This document shows, one piece after another, positions 1-9,068 of a DNA stretch of 64,000 nucleotides. The translations under genes and the position numbers were made by a program. The stretch is from Streptomyces sp. S.PNR 29. GTDB lineage: Bacteria; Actinomycetota; Actinomycetes; Streptomycetales; Streptomycetaceae. The notes beneath the pieces are model-generated. The model was given only the letters and a program-made list of their open reading frames with translations. It did no database searches and was not told where the DNA came from. The stretch's first letter is position 1. The number at the start of each line of letters is the position of its first letter. Where the stretch lies: positions 310,001 through 374,000 of the forward strand of contig NZ_JANUQM010000007.1 of the NCBI RefSeq assembly GCF_030386795.1. Reading direction: 5' to 3'.

Positions 1-412
1 GGCCGGCCATGGCGTAACCGAAGGCGAAGGCGATCACGGCGAGGCCGAGCAGGGCCAGGAGCGAGCGGCTGAGCAGGCTGTCCAGGGCGTGCTGACGCTG
101 CTCGTTGACACACTCGTTCATGGCTCTGTTGAACACGTCGGGCGAGGCGCTGGCGGGCAGGTCGCAGATATCGCTGGTGACCTTGCCCTGAGCGATCTTG
201 AACGGCAGCTCACTGCCCACGTTCAGGGCCTGGGCGGCCAGCAGGTAGATGATCAGCAGCAGCACGATGCCCGCGATCAGGAACATGCCGCCGTACAACA
301 GCGTCAGCCGTATCCGGATGGTCGGGCGCAGCCACGGGAAGGGCTGCACCGGCCTCCGGGGATCCCAGGTGGGCTTCGGGGGCGCCTGAGGAGGCGCAGG
401 TGTCGCGGCCAC
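1..412 (-). CDS. cutS: CutS-type sensor histidine kinase, N-terminal part (runs off the left edge)
   Basis: Only the first ~137 residues lie in the window. A proline-rich cytoplasmic start of ~30 residues is followed by a transmembrane helix at about 36-60, an extracytoplasmic loop, and a second helix at the window edge. The loop has two cysteines (in SDICDLP and NECVNEQ), which could form a disulfide. The start is taken as GTG, five bases after the stop of the upstream response regulator, so the two are an operon with kinase second. By family this is the membrane kinase that phosphorylates CutR; the CutRS system has been linked to copper/secretion phenotypes and secretion stress. Kinase domains are outside the window, so the name rests on the partner gene and synteny. 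Confidence 0.85.
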   Translation of the reverse strand, partial: MAATPAPPQAPPKPTWDPRRPVQPFPWLRPTIRIRLTLLYGGMFLIAGIVLLLIIYLLAAQALNVGSELPFKIAQGKVTSDICDLPASASPDVFNRAMNECVNEQRQHALDSLLSRSLLALLGLAVIAFAFGYAMAG

Positions 413-417
413 GGGGA

Positions 418-1071
418 TCAGATCCGGTAGCCGGAGCCGGGCACGGTGACGATGACGGGCGGCTCACCCAGCTTGCGGCGCAGGGTCATGACGGTCACGC
501 GGACCACGTTGGTGAACGGGTCGGTGTTCTCGTCCCAGGCCTTCTCCAGGAGTTGCTCGGCGGAGACGACCGCGCCCTCGCTGCGCATGAGCACCTCCAG
601 CACGGCGAACTCCTTCGGTGCGAGCTGGACCTCCTTTCCGTCGCGGAAGACCTCGCGGCGGTTGGGGTCGAGCTTGATGCCGGCGCGCTCCAGGACGGGC
701 GGCAGCGGCACGCTCGTCCGCCGTCCGAGGGCGCGCACGCGGGCGATGAGCTCGCTGAACGCGAAGGGCTTGGGCAGATAGTCGTCGGCGCCGATCTCCA
801 GGCCCTCGACACGGTCGCTGACGTCTCCGGAGGCCGTGAGCATCAGCACGCGCGTGGGCATGCCGAGTTCGACGATCTTGCGGCAGACGTCGTCGCCGTG
901 CACGAGCGGGAGGTCGCGGTCGAGGACGACCACGTCGTAGTCGTTGACGCCGATGCGCTCCAGGGCGGCCGCACCGTCGTACACGACGTCGACGGCCATG
1001 GCCTCCCGGCGCAGTCCGGTGGCCACCGCATCGGCGAGCAGTTGCTCGTCCTCGACGACGAGTACGCGCAC
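418..1071 (-). CDS. cutR: CutR, OmpR/PhoB-family response regulator
   Basis: 217 residues with the standard two-domain layout. The receiver domain (1-~115) has acidic residues VEDE near the start, phosphoacceptor Asp51 in VVVLDRDLP and the conserved Lys101 in LPKPF. A winged-helix DNA-binding domain follows (~125-217) and ends in VPGSGYRI, typical of this family. The GTG start has a good ribosome-binding site (AGGAAGGA, spacing about eight). It is the promoter-proximal gene of the operon with the kinase. Function: DNA-binding output of the CutS kinase. The exact target genes cannot be read here. Confidence 0.92.
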   Translation of the reverse strand: MRVLVVEDEQLLADAVATGLRREAMAVDVVYDGAAALERIGVNDYDVVVLDRDLPLVHGDDVCRKIVELGMPTRVLMLTASGDVSDRVEGLEIGADDYLPKPFAFSELIARVRALGRRTSVPLPPVLERAGIKLDPNRREVFRDGKEVQLAPKEFAVLEVLMRSEGAVVSAEQLLEKAWDENTDPFTNVVRVTVMTLRRKLGEPPVIVTVPGSGYRI

Positions 1072-1492
1072 GTCGCTTGTCCTTCCTCTGTCCACCCGCG
1101 TAGCACCGGTTCCGGCGCATGCGGGCAGGGGTCTTCGTGGGTGTGTAGACCTCCATCCTGCACTTTTCGGCCATAAGTCGGCTGTAAGACGGGTGAGGGC
1201 GCCATGAGGGGCGGGTGTGAGAACGGGAATGCGAGATTTTCTCGTGCGGTTGAGGTTTCCGCGGAAGGGAGCTTGGGGAGGACGAGTTCTACACCCCGCG
1301 ATCACGCTCTGCATGTACCGCACGACCACGCGGTGCGCAGCCAACCGCTTCGCTCAGGGCGGGCGTGGGTGCCCGGCACCGTCGCCGCCCAGCTGAGCGG
1401 CGCTGGGCATCCACAGGAGACGTGATCGCCCCTTTCCACCCACGGCACACCCCCGTGCCACCGACCCACGACCCAGGACGAGGGGGCGTAGC
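1072..1492. other. Intergenic region between cutR and a small divergent gene
   Basis: About 420 bases hold the divergent promoters of cutRS (leftward) and the small ORF at 1493 (rightward). A short AT-rich inverted repeat CGAGA-TTT-TCTCG lies at 1232-1244 and could be a regulator site. I see no further gene with convincing coding features. Confidence 0.5.
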
Positions 1493-1666
1493 ATGGACGC
1501 TTTCACCGCAGGACTTCTGCAGCGCATAAGGGCGACCGAGTCCGACCTGTCGCGGGCTCGTGACGAGGGCGACGACTTCCTCGTCGACGTGGAGCTGGCC
1601 GAGCTCGACGACCTGCACCGCCTCGCCGCCGAACACGGTGTGGAGGTCGGCGCGTCCAGCGTCTGA
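1493..1666 (+). CDS. Small conserved-type acidic protein (57 aa)
   Basis: MDAFTAGLLQRIRATESDLS opens a 57-residue, strongly acidic, probably all-helical soluble protein ending VGASSV. It has a clear ribosome-binding site (GAGGGGG) about eight bases upstream of ATG, Streptomyces-like third-position GC, and a strong hairpin directly after its stop. No signal peptide or membrane segment. I do not recognise a function. It reads as a conserved Streptomyces small protein rather than noise because of the ribosome-binding site and the terminator. Confidence 0.7.
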   Translation: MDAFTAGLLQRIRATESDLSRARDEGDDFLVDVELAELDDLHRLAAEHGVEVGASSV

Positions 1667-1682
1667 TCGCCCGCACGCCCGT

Positions 1683-1729
1683 AACGCGACGGGGCCCCGG
1701 TGAATCCAGCACCGGGGCCCCGTCGCGTT
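1683..1729. terminator. Bidirectional terminator hairpin
   Basis: A perfect 19-bp stem (arms 1683-1701 and 1711-1729) with a nine-base loop lies between the stops of the converging small gene (+) and inositol monophosphatase gene (-). Confidence 0.85.
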
Positions 1730-1794
1730 CGCGTGCGGCGGTGTTCACGCAGTGTCCGGTGTGATGTCCGCCTGCCTTCGACCGGGGGCACGCG

Positions 1795-2610
1795 TCAGTC
1801 GTGCCAGGCGCCGAAGTCCTCCAGGAGGCGCTGGAGGGGCTCGAAGACGCCAGGGGTGCCCGCGACCGCCAGATCCCGTGACGGGCGCTCTCCGGGGCGT
1901 CCACCGGTCAGCGCGCCCGCCTCGCGGGCGATCAGGTCGCCCGCCGCGAGGTCCCAGGCGTTCAGGCCGCGTTCGTAGTAGCCGTCGAGGCGGCCGGCGG
2001 CGACGTCGCACAGGTCGACCGCGGCCGAGCCGCCGCGCCGGATGTCGCGCAGCAGCGGGATCAGCTTCTGGGCGACGTCGGCCTGGTGGGCGCGGACCTC
2101 GGTGACGTAGTTGAAGCCGGTGGAGACCAGGGCCTGGTCCAGGGGCGGCGCGGTACGGCAGGCGAGCCTGCGCTCGCCGTCCCAGGCTCCCGTCGCCCAT
2201 GCCCCGCTGCCGCGGACCGCGTGGTACGTCTCGCCGCGCATCGGGGCCGCGACCACCCCGACGACGGTCTCGCCGTCCTGCTCGGCGGCGATGGAGACGG
2301 CCCAAGTGGGCAGGCCGTACAGGTAGTTGACCGTGCCGTCGAGCGGGTCGATCACCCAGCGGACGCCGCTCGTGCCCTCGGTGGAGGCGCCCTCCTCGCC
2401 GAGGAGGCCGTCGTCCGGACGCTGGTCGGCGATCATGCCGGTGATCAGCTTCTCGGCCGCGATGTCCATCTCGGTGACCACGTCGATCGGGCTGGACTTG
2501 GTGGCCGCGACCGCGAGGTCGGCGGGTCGGCCGTCGCGCAGCAGTGCGCCCGCGCGGTGGGCGGCCTCACGGGCCAGGTCGAGCAGTTCCGAGTGCAGGG
2601 GGTCGGTCAC
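1795..2610 (-). CDS. Inositol monophosphatase family protein
   Basis: 271 residues. The metal-binding signatures of the FIG/IMPase superfamily are intact: GEEG at 71-74, DPLDGT at 88-93, and WDLAAG at 219-224. The family hydrolyses phosphate from inositol-1-phosphate or related sugar phosphates with Mg2+; substrate cannot be fixed from sequence. The GTG start lies eight bases after the stop of the ferrochelatase gene, so the two form an operon. It is soluble, with no signal peptide. Confidence 0.88.
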   Translation of the reverse strand: MTDPLHSELLDLAREAAHRAGALLRDGRPADLAVAATKSSPIDVVTEMDIAAEKLITGMIADQRPDDGLLGEEGASTEGTSGVRWVIDPLDGTVNYLYGLPTWAVSIAAEQDGETVVGVVAAPMRGETYHAVRGSGAWATGAWDGERRLACRTAPPLDQALVSTGFNYVTEVRAHQADVAQKLIPLLRDIRRGGSAAVDLCDVAAGRLDGYYERGLNAWDLAAGDLIAREAGALTGGRPGERPSRDLAVAGTPGVFEPLQRLLEDFGAWHD

Positions 2611-2618
2611 GGGGCTCC

Positions 2619-3746
2619 TCACGCGTAGGGGCTGTCGGCGCCCGCGGCGGCGGGGCGGGAGGCGCGGGCCGGGCAGCAGCCCACCGGGCAGAGGTGGTGA
2701 CTGGGACCGAGCGCGCCCAGGGCGCACGGCGTGACCTCCTGCCCGCGCTCGACGGCGGCGCGCTCCAGCACGAGATCGCGGACGGCGGCGGCGAACCGCG
2801 GGTCGGCGCCGACGGTCGCGGAGCGGCGCACCGGCAGCCCCAGCTCCTCGGCCCTGGCCTTGGCCTCCGTGTCGAGGTCGTACATGACCTCCATGTGATC
2901 GGAGACGAAGCCGATCGGGGCCATGACGACGGCCGGGGCCCCGGCGGCCTGCCGCTCCTGCAGGTGGTCGCAGATGTCGGGCTCCAGCCACGGGATGTGC
3001 GGGGCACCGGAGCGGGACTGGTAGACGAGCTGCCAGGGGTGGTCGACGCCGGTGCGCTCGCGGACGGCGTCGGCGATCAGCTGGGCGACGTCCAGGTGCT
3101 GCCGGACGTACGCGCCGCCGTCGCCGTGGTCCCCGACGGGGCCGGAGGTGTCCGCGGCGGCGGTCGGGATCGAGTGGGTGGTGAACGCGATGTGCGCGCC
3201 GTCGCGGACGTCCTCGGGGAGGTCGGCGAGGGACTGGACGATCCCGTCGATCATGGGCTCCAGGAAGCCCGGGTGGTTGAAGTAGTGCCGCAGCTTGTCG
3301 AGCCTCGGCAGCTCCAGGCCCTCCGTCTCCAGGGTCGCGAGCGCGTCGGCGAGGTTCTCGCGGTACTGGCGGCAGCCCGAGTACGAGGCGTAGGCGCTGG
3401 TGGCGAGGACCAGGATGCGGCGGCGGCCGTCGCGGACCATGTCGCGCAGGGTGTCGGTCAGATACGGCGCCCAGTTGCGGTTGCCCCAGTAGACCGGCAG
3501 GTCGAGGCCGTGGTCGGCGAAGTCCTTGCGGAGGGCGTCCAGCAGGGCGCGGTTCTGGTCGTTGATCGGGCTGACCCCGCCGAACAGGTAGTAGTGCTCG
3601 CCCACCTCCTTGAGACGTTCCCTGGGGATGCCGCGGCCGCGCGTCACGTTCTCCAGGAACGGGATCACGTCGTCCGGGCCCTCGGGGCCGCCGAACGAGA
3701 GCAGGAGCAGGGCGTCGTAGGGGGTGGCATCGAGCGCGTCTGGCAT
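2619..3746 (-). CDS. hemH: Ferrochelatase (actinobacterial coproporphyrin ferrochelatase type)
   Basis: 375 residues. The first half has the family core SFGGPEGPDDVIPF, and catalytic His191 sits in THSIPTA, the equivalent of the B. subtilis active-site His. The C-terminal stretch has clustered cysteines (341, 353, 357, 358; CPVGCCP) as expected for the [2Fe-2S] cluster seen in several bacterial ferrochelatases. Actinobacteria use the coproporphyrin branch, so the reaction is probably iron insertion into coproporphyrin III in the cytoplasm (also called cpfC). It is first in an operon with the IMPase gene, which may be unrelated in function. Confidence 0.93.
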   Translation of the reverse strand: MPDALDATPYDALLLLSFGGPEGPDDVIPFLENVTRGRGIPRERLKEVGEHYYLFGGVSPINDQNRALLDALRKDFADHGLDLPVYWGNRNWAPYLTDTLRDMVRDGRRRILVLATSAYASYSGCRQYRENLADALATLETEGLELPRLDKLRHYFNHPGFLEPMIDGIVQSLADLPEDVRDGAHIAFTTHSIPTAAADTSGPVGDHGDGGAYVRQHLDVAQLIADAVRERTGVDHPWQLVYQSRSGAPHIPWLEPDICDHLQERQAAGAPAVVMAPIGFVSDHMEVMYDLDTEAKARAEELGLPVRRSATVGADPRFAAAVRDLVLERAAVERGQEVTPCALGALGPSHHLCPVGCCPARASRPAAAGADSPYA

Positions 3747-3896
3747 GGGTCGATCCTGCCACTCGGCACTGACGGGCCGGAAACCGCCCGGTGACGAATC
3801 GGATCGCGTCCGATATTCGCCGGCGCATCGGGTTCGCCTGACCCGTAAGCTGTATCGACTGCGCTCGCACCTTACTGAGCTTCTCCGGAGACCCCG

Positions 3897-5135
3897 TTGC
3901 CCAGCCCCTACCTCGCCCTGTTCGCCGCCCCCGGCTCCAAGGGCTTCTCCGCCGCGGGCTTCCTCGGCCGTATGCCGCTGTCGATGATGGGCATCGGCGT
4001 GGTCACGATGGTCTCGCAGCTGACCGGGCGGTACGGGCTGGCCGGTGCCCTGTCGGCGACCATCGCGCTGGCCGCCGCGGTGGCCGGTCCGCAGGTCTCG
4101 CGCCTGGTGGACCAGTACGGGCAGCGGCGGGTGCTGCGCCCGGCGACGCTGGTCTCGCTCGCCGCGGCGGCCGGGCTGCTGGTCGCCGCGCACTACGGGT
4201 GGCCGGACTGGGTGCTGTACGTGTGCTGTGCGGGCATCGGCTGCGTGCCGAGCGTCGGCGCGATGATCAGGGCCCGCTGGGCGGCCCTGTACCGGGGGAC
4301 CCCGCAGCTGCACACCGCGTACTCCTTCGAGTCCGTGGTGGACGAGGTCTGCTTCATCTTCGGGCCGATCATCTCCATCGGGCTGTCCACGGCCTGGTTC
4401 CCGGAGGCCGGGCCGCTGCTCGCCGCCTGCTTCCTGGCCGTCGGTGTCTTCTGGCTGACCGCGCAGCGCGCCACCGAGCCGAAGCCGCACCCGCGCGAGC
4501 ACCGCGGCGGCGGTACGGCGCTGCGCTCCGGGGGCCTGCAGGTGCTGGTGGCGACCTTCGTGGCGACCGGAGCGATCTTCGGGGCGGTCGACGTGGTCAC
4601 CGTCGCCTTCGCCGACGAGCAGGGCCACAAGGGTGCCGCGAGCGTCGTGCTCGCGCTGTACGCGGCCGGCTCCTGCGTGGCGGGGATCGTCTTCGGACTG
4701 CTGCGCTTCTCCGGAGCGCCCGAACCTCGATGGTTGCTGGGTGTCTGCGCGATGGCCGTGAGTATGATCCCCCTCCTACTGGTCGGAAACTTGCCGTTTC
4801 TGGCCGTGGCGCTGTTCGTTGCGGGTCTGTCCATCGCTCCCACGATGATCACGACGATGTCCCTCATCGAAGAGCACGTACCACGTGCGCACCTGACCGA
4901 GGGCATGACCTGGGTCAGCACGGGGCTCGCGGTCGGGGTCGCGCTCGGCTCCTCCGTGGCCGGCTGGGTCATCGACGCGGCCGGGGCGCGCGCCGGGTAC
5001 GGGGTTCCGGCGGTGGCCGGGGCCGTCGCGGTCGCGGTCGGTTTCCTCGGGTACCGCCGGCTCAAGAGGCCGGCTCCGGGTCGGGGAGGCACCGTTGAGC
5101 ACCACAGTGAGCGGGAAGAACGGCACGTGGCGTAA
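3897..5135 (+). CDS. Major facilitator superfamily transporter
   Basis: 412 residues, hydrophobic throughout, with about ten to twelve predicted membrane helices and the loop pattern of a small-molecule MFS permease. The TTG start is chosen because GGAG lies about six bases upstream. The 3' end overlaps the start of the following FAD oxidase gene by 41 bases, so they are translationally coupled. Direction and substrate are unknown. Coupling to an oxidase could mean export of its product or import of its substrate. Confidence 0.85.
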   Translation: MPSPYLALFAAPGSKGFSAAGFLGRMPLSMMGIGVVTMVSQLTGRYGLAGALSATIALAAAVAGPQVSRLVDQYGQRRVLRPATLVSLAAAAGLLVAAHYGWPDWVLYVCCAGIGCVPSVGAMIRARWAALYRGTPQLHTAYSFESVVDEVCFIFGPIISIGLSTAWFPEAGPLLAACFLAVGVFWLTAQRATEPKPHPREHRGGGTALRSGGLQVLVATFVATGAIFGAVDVVTVAFADEQGHKGAASVVLALYAAGSCVAGIVFGLLRFSGAPEPRWLLGVCAMAVSMIPLLLVGNLPFLAVALFVAGLSIAPTMITTMSLIEEHVPRAHLTEGMTWVSTGLAVGVALGSSVAGWVIDAAGARAGYGVPAVAGAVAVAVGFLGYRRLKRPAPGRGGTVEHHSEREERHVA

Positions 5136-6414
5136 CTGGGGCGGCAATGTCTCCGCGCGTCCCGCGCGGGAGGTGACTCCCGCCTCCGTCGACGAGCTGG
5201 CCGAGGCCGTCCGGAAGGCCGCCGAGGACGGCCTGAAGGTGAAGGCCGTCGGCACCGGTCACTCCTTCACGTCCATAGCCGCCACGGACGGCGTCTTGAT
5301 ACGCCCTCAACTGTTGACGGGCATACGCACCATTGACCGGGAGGCCATGACCGTCACGGTCGAGGCCGGCACCCCGCTCAAGAGACTCAACGTGGCCCTG
5401 GCGCGTGAAGGTCTGTCGCTGACGAACATGGGCGACATCATGGAGCAGACGGTCTCCGGCGCCATCAGTACGGGCACCCACGGCACGGGCCGCGAGTCCG
5501 GCTCGATCGCCGCCCAGATCAAGGCCCTTGAACTGGTCACGGCCGACGGCCTGGTGCTCACCTGCTCCGAGAAGGAGAACCCGGAGATCTTCGCGGCCGC
5601 CCGCATCGGCCTCGGTGCCCTGGGCATCGTCACCGCGATCACGTTCGCCGTGGAGCCGATCTTCCTGCTCACGGCCCGCGAGGAGCCCATGCCGTTCGTC
5701 AAGGTCCTCGCCGACTTCGATGAACTCTGGGCCGAGAACGAGCACTTCGAGTTCTACTGGTTCCCCCACACGGGCAACACCAACACCAAGCGCAACAACC
5801 GCAGCGCGGGCCCGGAGAAGCCGGTGCCCCAGCTCCAGAGCTGGTTCGAGGACGAGTTCCTCTCCAACGGCGTCTTCCAGGTGGCCAACTGGGTCGGTCG
5901 CGCGGCGCCGGCCACGATCCCGGCGATCGCGCAGATCTCCAGCAAGGCGCTGTCCGCACGGACCTACACCGACATTCCTTACAAGGTCTTCACGTCTCCG
6001 CGCCGGGTGCGCTTCGTGGAGATGGAATACGCCGTTCCGCGCGAGGCCGTGGTCGAGACACTGCGCGAACTGAAGGCCATGGTCGACCGTTCGAGCCTGC
6101 GGATCAGCTTCCCCGTCGAGGTGCGCACCGCCCCGGCCGACGACATCACGCTGTCGACGGCGTCGGGCCGCGACAGTGCCTACATCGCCGTCCACATGTT
6201 CCAGGGCACGCCCTATCAGGCGTACTTCACCGCTGCCGAACGCATCTTCACCGCCCACGAGGGCCGCCCGCACTGGGGCAAGGTGCACACGCGGGACGCC
6301 GAGTACTTCTCCCGGGTGTACCCGCGCTTCGGGGAGTTCACCGAACTGCGGGATCGCCTCGACCCCGATCGGCGGTTCCAGAACGACTACTTGCGGAGGG
6401 TCCTGGGGGCATAG
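5095..6414 (+). CDS. FAD-linked sugar/alditol 1,4-lactone oxidase (AldO/ALO family)
   Basis: 439 residues. The N-terminal PCMH-type FAD domain contains VGTGHSFTSIA; the His there aligns with the histidine that carries covalent FAD in alditol oxidase and L-gulonolactone oxidase. STGTHGTG follows as the second FAD-binding loop. The C-terminal ALO domain holds FEFYWFPHT and the conserved HWGK. The TTG start has GGGAGG five bases upstream. Expected chemistry is oxidation of an alditol or aldonolactone with release of hydrogen peroxide; the substrate cannot be assigned. It overlaps the preceding MFS gene. Confidence 0.88.
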   Translation: MSTTVSGKNGTWRNWGGNVSARPAREVTPASVDELAEAVRKAAEDGLKVKAVGTGHSFTSIAATDGVLIRPQLLTGIRTIDREAMTVTVEAGTPLKRLNVALAREGLSLTNMGDIMEQTVSGAISTGTHGTGRESGSIAAQIKALELVTADGLVLTCSEKENPEIFAAARIGLGALGIVTAITFAVEPIFLLTAREEPMPFVKVLADFDELWAENEHFEFYWFPHTGNTNTKRNNRSAGPEKPVPQLQSWFEDEFLSNGVFQVANWVGRAAPATIPAIAQISSKALSARTYTDIPYKVFTSPRRVRFVEMEYAVPREAVVETLRELKAMVDRSSLRISFPVEVRTAPADDITLSTASGRDSAYIAVHMFQGTPYQAYFTAAERIFTAHEGRPHWGKVHTRDAEYFSRVYPRFGEFTELRDRLDPDRRFQNDYLRRVLGA

Positions 6415-6817
6415 CAGCAGTTGAATCCGTTCCTGAGGTGTGCGTGAAATGCGCCACTTGCAAGATCGCGAAACCCGGCCACGGCGGCCGAGCCTCACCC
6501 CTTGCGAGAAGTTCGGCGGCGCGCCAATCCACGCACGTGGCCCAAATGGAGTACTGTTGCGAGCCCTGGGTCCGGTCTCCCGTCAGGGTGCACAGGGCCT
6601 TGAAGGACCGCCGGGAGGGGGCTAGTTGCACAGGGTGACGGTTTTTGTCACTTAGCGTTGCGAATAGGTAACCGTGCCATAACGGCGATCCAGGGCCCGC
6701 GCCCGACACGCCGGGCAACTCGGCAAGGTTGTGGCAGGCTGCACCCGGGCAGGCCACACTCGACTAGCGGAAGCAGCGACGCACGTGACGTCGGCAGGCA
6801 CCACCCGGGAGGTCCCC
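6415..6817. other. Long upstream region of sepH
   Basis: About 400 bases with no convincing gene. Short frames through 6438-6638 have no ribosome-binding site and poor composition. The right half is expected to contain the sepH promoter, for example around the AT-rich stretch 6640-6690. I cannot assign -35/-10 hexamers with confidence. Confidence 0.5.
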
Positions 6818-7849
6818 ATGCCCGAACTGCGTGTCGTGGCCGTCTCGAATGACGGCACACGGCTGGTGCTGAAGGCTGCGGACAGCACGGAGTACACGCT
6901 TCCCATCGACGAACGGCTCCGCGCCGCCGTGCGCGGCGACCGTCCCCGCCTCGGCCAGATCGAGATCGAGGTGGAGAGCCATCTCCGCCCCCGTGACATC
7001 CAGGCGCGGATACGAGCGGGCGCGACGGCGGAGGAGGTCGCCCAACTGGCCGGCATCCCCGTCGATCGCGTACGCCGCTTCGAGGGGCCCGTGCTGGCCG
7101 AGCGCGCCTTCATGGCGGAGCGGGCCCGCAAGACCCCGGTCCGCCGCCCCGGCGAGAACTCCGGCCCGCCGCTCGGCGAGGCCGTCCAGGAGCGGCTGCT
7201 GCTGCGCGGCGCCGAGAAGGACACCGTCCAGTGGGACTCCTGGCGCCGCGACGACGGCACCTGGGAGGTCCTGCTGGTCTACTGCGTCGCGGGCGAACCG
7301 CACTCGGCGAGCTGGACGTACGACCCGCCCCGGCGGCTCGTGCAGGCCGTCGACGACGAGGCGCGCGCGCTGATCGGCGAGTCCGACGATCTCGCGGCGC
7401 CGGAGCCCAGCTTCCCGTTCGTTCCGCGCATCGCCCGGCTGCCGCGCGACCGGCCGCTGGACCGGTCCGCCGACCGTGAGCGGCCGAGCCTGCCGGCGCA
7501 GTCGTCGGAACCGGCGGAGGAGAGCACGGGCGAGCGGGATTCGCTGACCAGCCTGCTGGAAGCGGTGCCGAGCTTCCGGGGCGACCTGGTCGTCCCCGAA
7601 CGTCCCGCGGAGCCCGAGGAGGAGCCCGTCGAGGAAGCCGAGGCGGAGGAGCCCCCGGCCCCCGCGGCCTCGGCCGGTTCCGCCTACGCCGACGTCCTCA
7701 TGCCGCGCTCCGTCGGCAGCCATCGCGACCGCCTCATCGGCTCCACCGACCGCCAGGCCGAGGCGGACGGTGTCCGGCCGGGCCGCAGAGCGGCCGTGCC
7801 CAGCTGGGACGAGATCGTGTTCGGGACACGGCGGAAGAAGCAGGAGTAG
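6818..7849 (+). CDS. sepH: SepH, FtsZ-associated cell-division regulator (DUF3071)
   Basis: 343 residues. The N-terminal DUF3071 domain (~1-165) contains a helix-turn-helix at about 70-90 (EEVAQLAGIPVDRVRRFEG). A long acidic, Pro/Glu/Ala-rich, probably disordered linker follows to ~310, then a short conserved basic C-terminus including PSWDEIVFG. This layout is that of SepH, shown in Streptomyces to bind FtsZ and promote Z-ring formation in vegetative and sporulation septation. The start is ATG after GGGAGG. It ends at a strong convergent terminator. Confidence 0.93.
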   Translation: MPELRVVAVSNDGTRLVLKAADSTEYTLPIDERLRAAVRGDRPRLGQIEIEVESHLRPRDIQARIRAGATAEEVAQLAGIPVDRVRRFEGPVLAERAFMAERARKTPVRRPGENSGPPLGEAVQERLLLRGAEKDTVQWDSWRRDDGTWEVLLVYCVAGEPHSASWTYDPPRRLVQAVDDEARALIGESDDLAAPEPSFPFVPRIARLPRDRPLDRSADRERPSLPAQSSEPAEESTGERDSLTSLLEAVPSFRGDLVVPERPAEPEEEPVEEAEAEEPPAPAASAGSAYADVLMPRSVGSHRDRLIGSTDRQAEADGVRPGRRAAVPSWDEIVFGTRRKKQE

Positions 7850-7853
7850 GCGG

Positions 7854-7905
7854 GCGTACGGCAGGAGGGCCCGCACCGGTGGGTGCGGGCCCTCCTGCCG
7901 TACGC
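7854..7905. terminator. Bidirectional terminator hairpin
   Basis: A perfect 24-bp stem (arms 7854-7877 and 7882-7905) with a four-base loop between the converging sepH and sulfurtransferase genes. It is one of the strongest hairpins in the window. Confidence 0.9.
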
Positions 7906-7919
7906 GACAGCAGCGTCGG

Positions 7920-8771
7920 CTACTGGGGGTCCGGCCCCACCGCCACCGGCCGCGAAGCATCCGACGACCACTCCGACCACGACCCCACGTACAGCGCTGC
8001 CGGAATGCCCGCGACCGCCAGCGCCAGCACCTCGTGCGCCGCGGAGACGCCCGAACCGCAGTACACGCCGGCCTCCGTGCCGCCGGACACGCCGAGGGCC
8101 TTGAAACGGTCCCGCAGGTCCTCCGCGGGCAGGAACCGCCCGTCCGCGCCCACGTTCTCGGTCGTCGGCGCCGACACGGCGCCCGGAATGTGCCCGCCGA
8201 CCCGGTCGATCGGCTCCACCTCGCCGCGGTAGCGCTCCCCCGCCCGCGCGTCCAGCAGCACCCCCGACCGTGCCAGCGCCGCGGCACCGTCGGCGTCCAG
8301 GAGCCCCATGGCCCCCGGCACCGGCTCGAAGTCGCCCTCGGCCGGAGTCGGCACCGAGGTCTCCAGCGGGCCCTGCCAGGCCGGCAGTCCGCCGTCGAGG
8401 ACCCGCACGTCAGGGTGCCCGGTCCAGCGCAGCAGCCACCAGGCACGCGCCGCCGCCCAGCCCTGCCCTCCGTCGTACACGACCACCGGCGTCCGGGCCG
8501 ACACGCCCGCCCGGCGCATGGCGGCGCCGAACTCCGCGACGTCGGGCAGCGGGTGCCGCCCCTTCTCGCCGGGCGCGGAGGCGAGTTCCCTGTCCAGGTC
8601 GACGAAGACCGCGCCGGGGATGTGCCCGGCCTCGTACTCGGCCCGGCCGTCGAACGGCGGCTCCCCGGCCGCCTTGGCGACGGTCAACTGCCAGCGGACG
8701 TCCAGCAGGACCGGCGGGTTCTCCCCCGCCAGATCATTCGCGAGTTCGGTTGCGGAGATGATGGCGTTCAT
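7920..8771 (-). CDS. Sulfurtransferase (thiosulfate/3-mercaptopyruvate type, two rhodanese domains)
   Basis: 283 residues in two rhodanese repeats (~5-140 and ~155-280). Only the second carries the catalytic cysteine, Cys238 in CGSGVSA. In this family a CG[S/T]G-type loop is usual for 3-mercaptopyruvate sulfurtransferases, while CRKG loops favour thiosulfate. HIPGA occurs once per domain. ATG at 8771 is preferred over 8780 because AAGGA sits eight bases upstream. Role: cytoplasmic transfer of sulfane sulfur to thiols or cyanide. It is monocistronic and divergent from the VOC gene. Confidence 0.9.
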   Translation of the reverse strand: MNAIISATELANDLAGENPPVLLDVRWQLTVAKAAGEPPFDGRAEYEAGHIPGAVFVDLDRELASAPGEKGRHPLPDVAEFGAAMRRAGVSARTPVVVYDGGQGWAAARAWWLLRWTGHPDVRVLDGGLPAWQGPLETSVPTPAEGDFEPVPGAMGLLDADGAAALARSGVLLDARAGERYRGEVEPIDRVGGHIPGAVSAPTTENVGADGRFLPAEDLRDRFKALGVSGGTEAGVYCGSGVSAAHEVLALAVAGIPAALYVGSWSEWSSDASRPVAVGPDPQ

Positions 8772-9068
8772 GGCCACCATCCTTGCGCACAGGGGTGGCC
8801 GAGTCGCTCAGGTCCGGCTACTCTGCCCGCCGGACAGGCCCGGTCACGAGGCGTACGGGACCGGGCACATGCTGTACAGCCGATCGACATCCGTCAGCCG
8901 CCGCGCGGAAACGAACACGGAACCACACATCAGGCATCTTCCGGGCAGGGACCGTCGCGCGGGGCGTGCCGCGAAGCGCGGTACCGCGGCTGGTGCGAGC
9001 ATCGGCACGGGGGTCCGTCAGAGCGGATGCGACACGGCCACCGCTAGGGGGCCAAGAAGAGAGTGACG

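Noticed and set aside
6438..6638. Short frames and a possible RNA-like fold upstream of sepH
   Set aside because: No tRNA cloverleaf can be drawn, no ribosome-binding site, Cys-rich nonsense translation.
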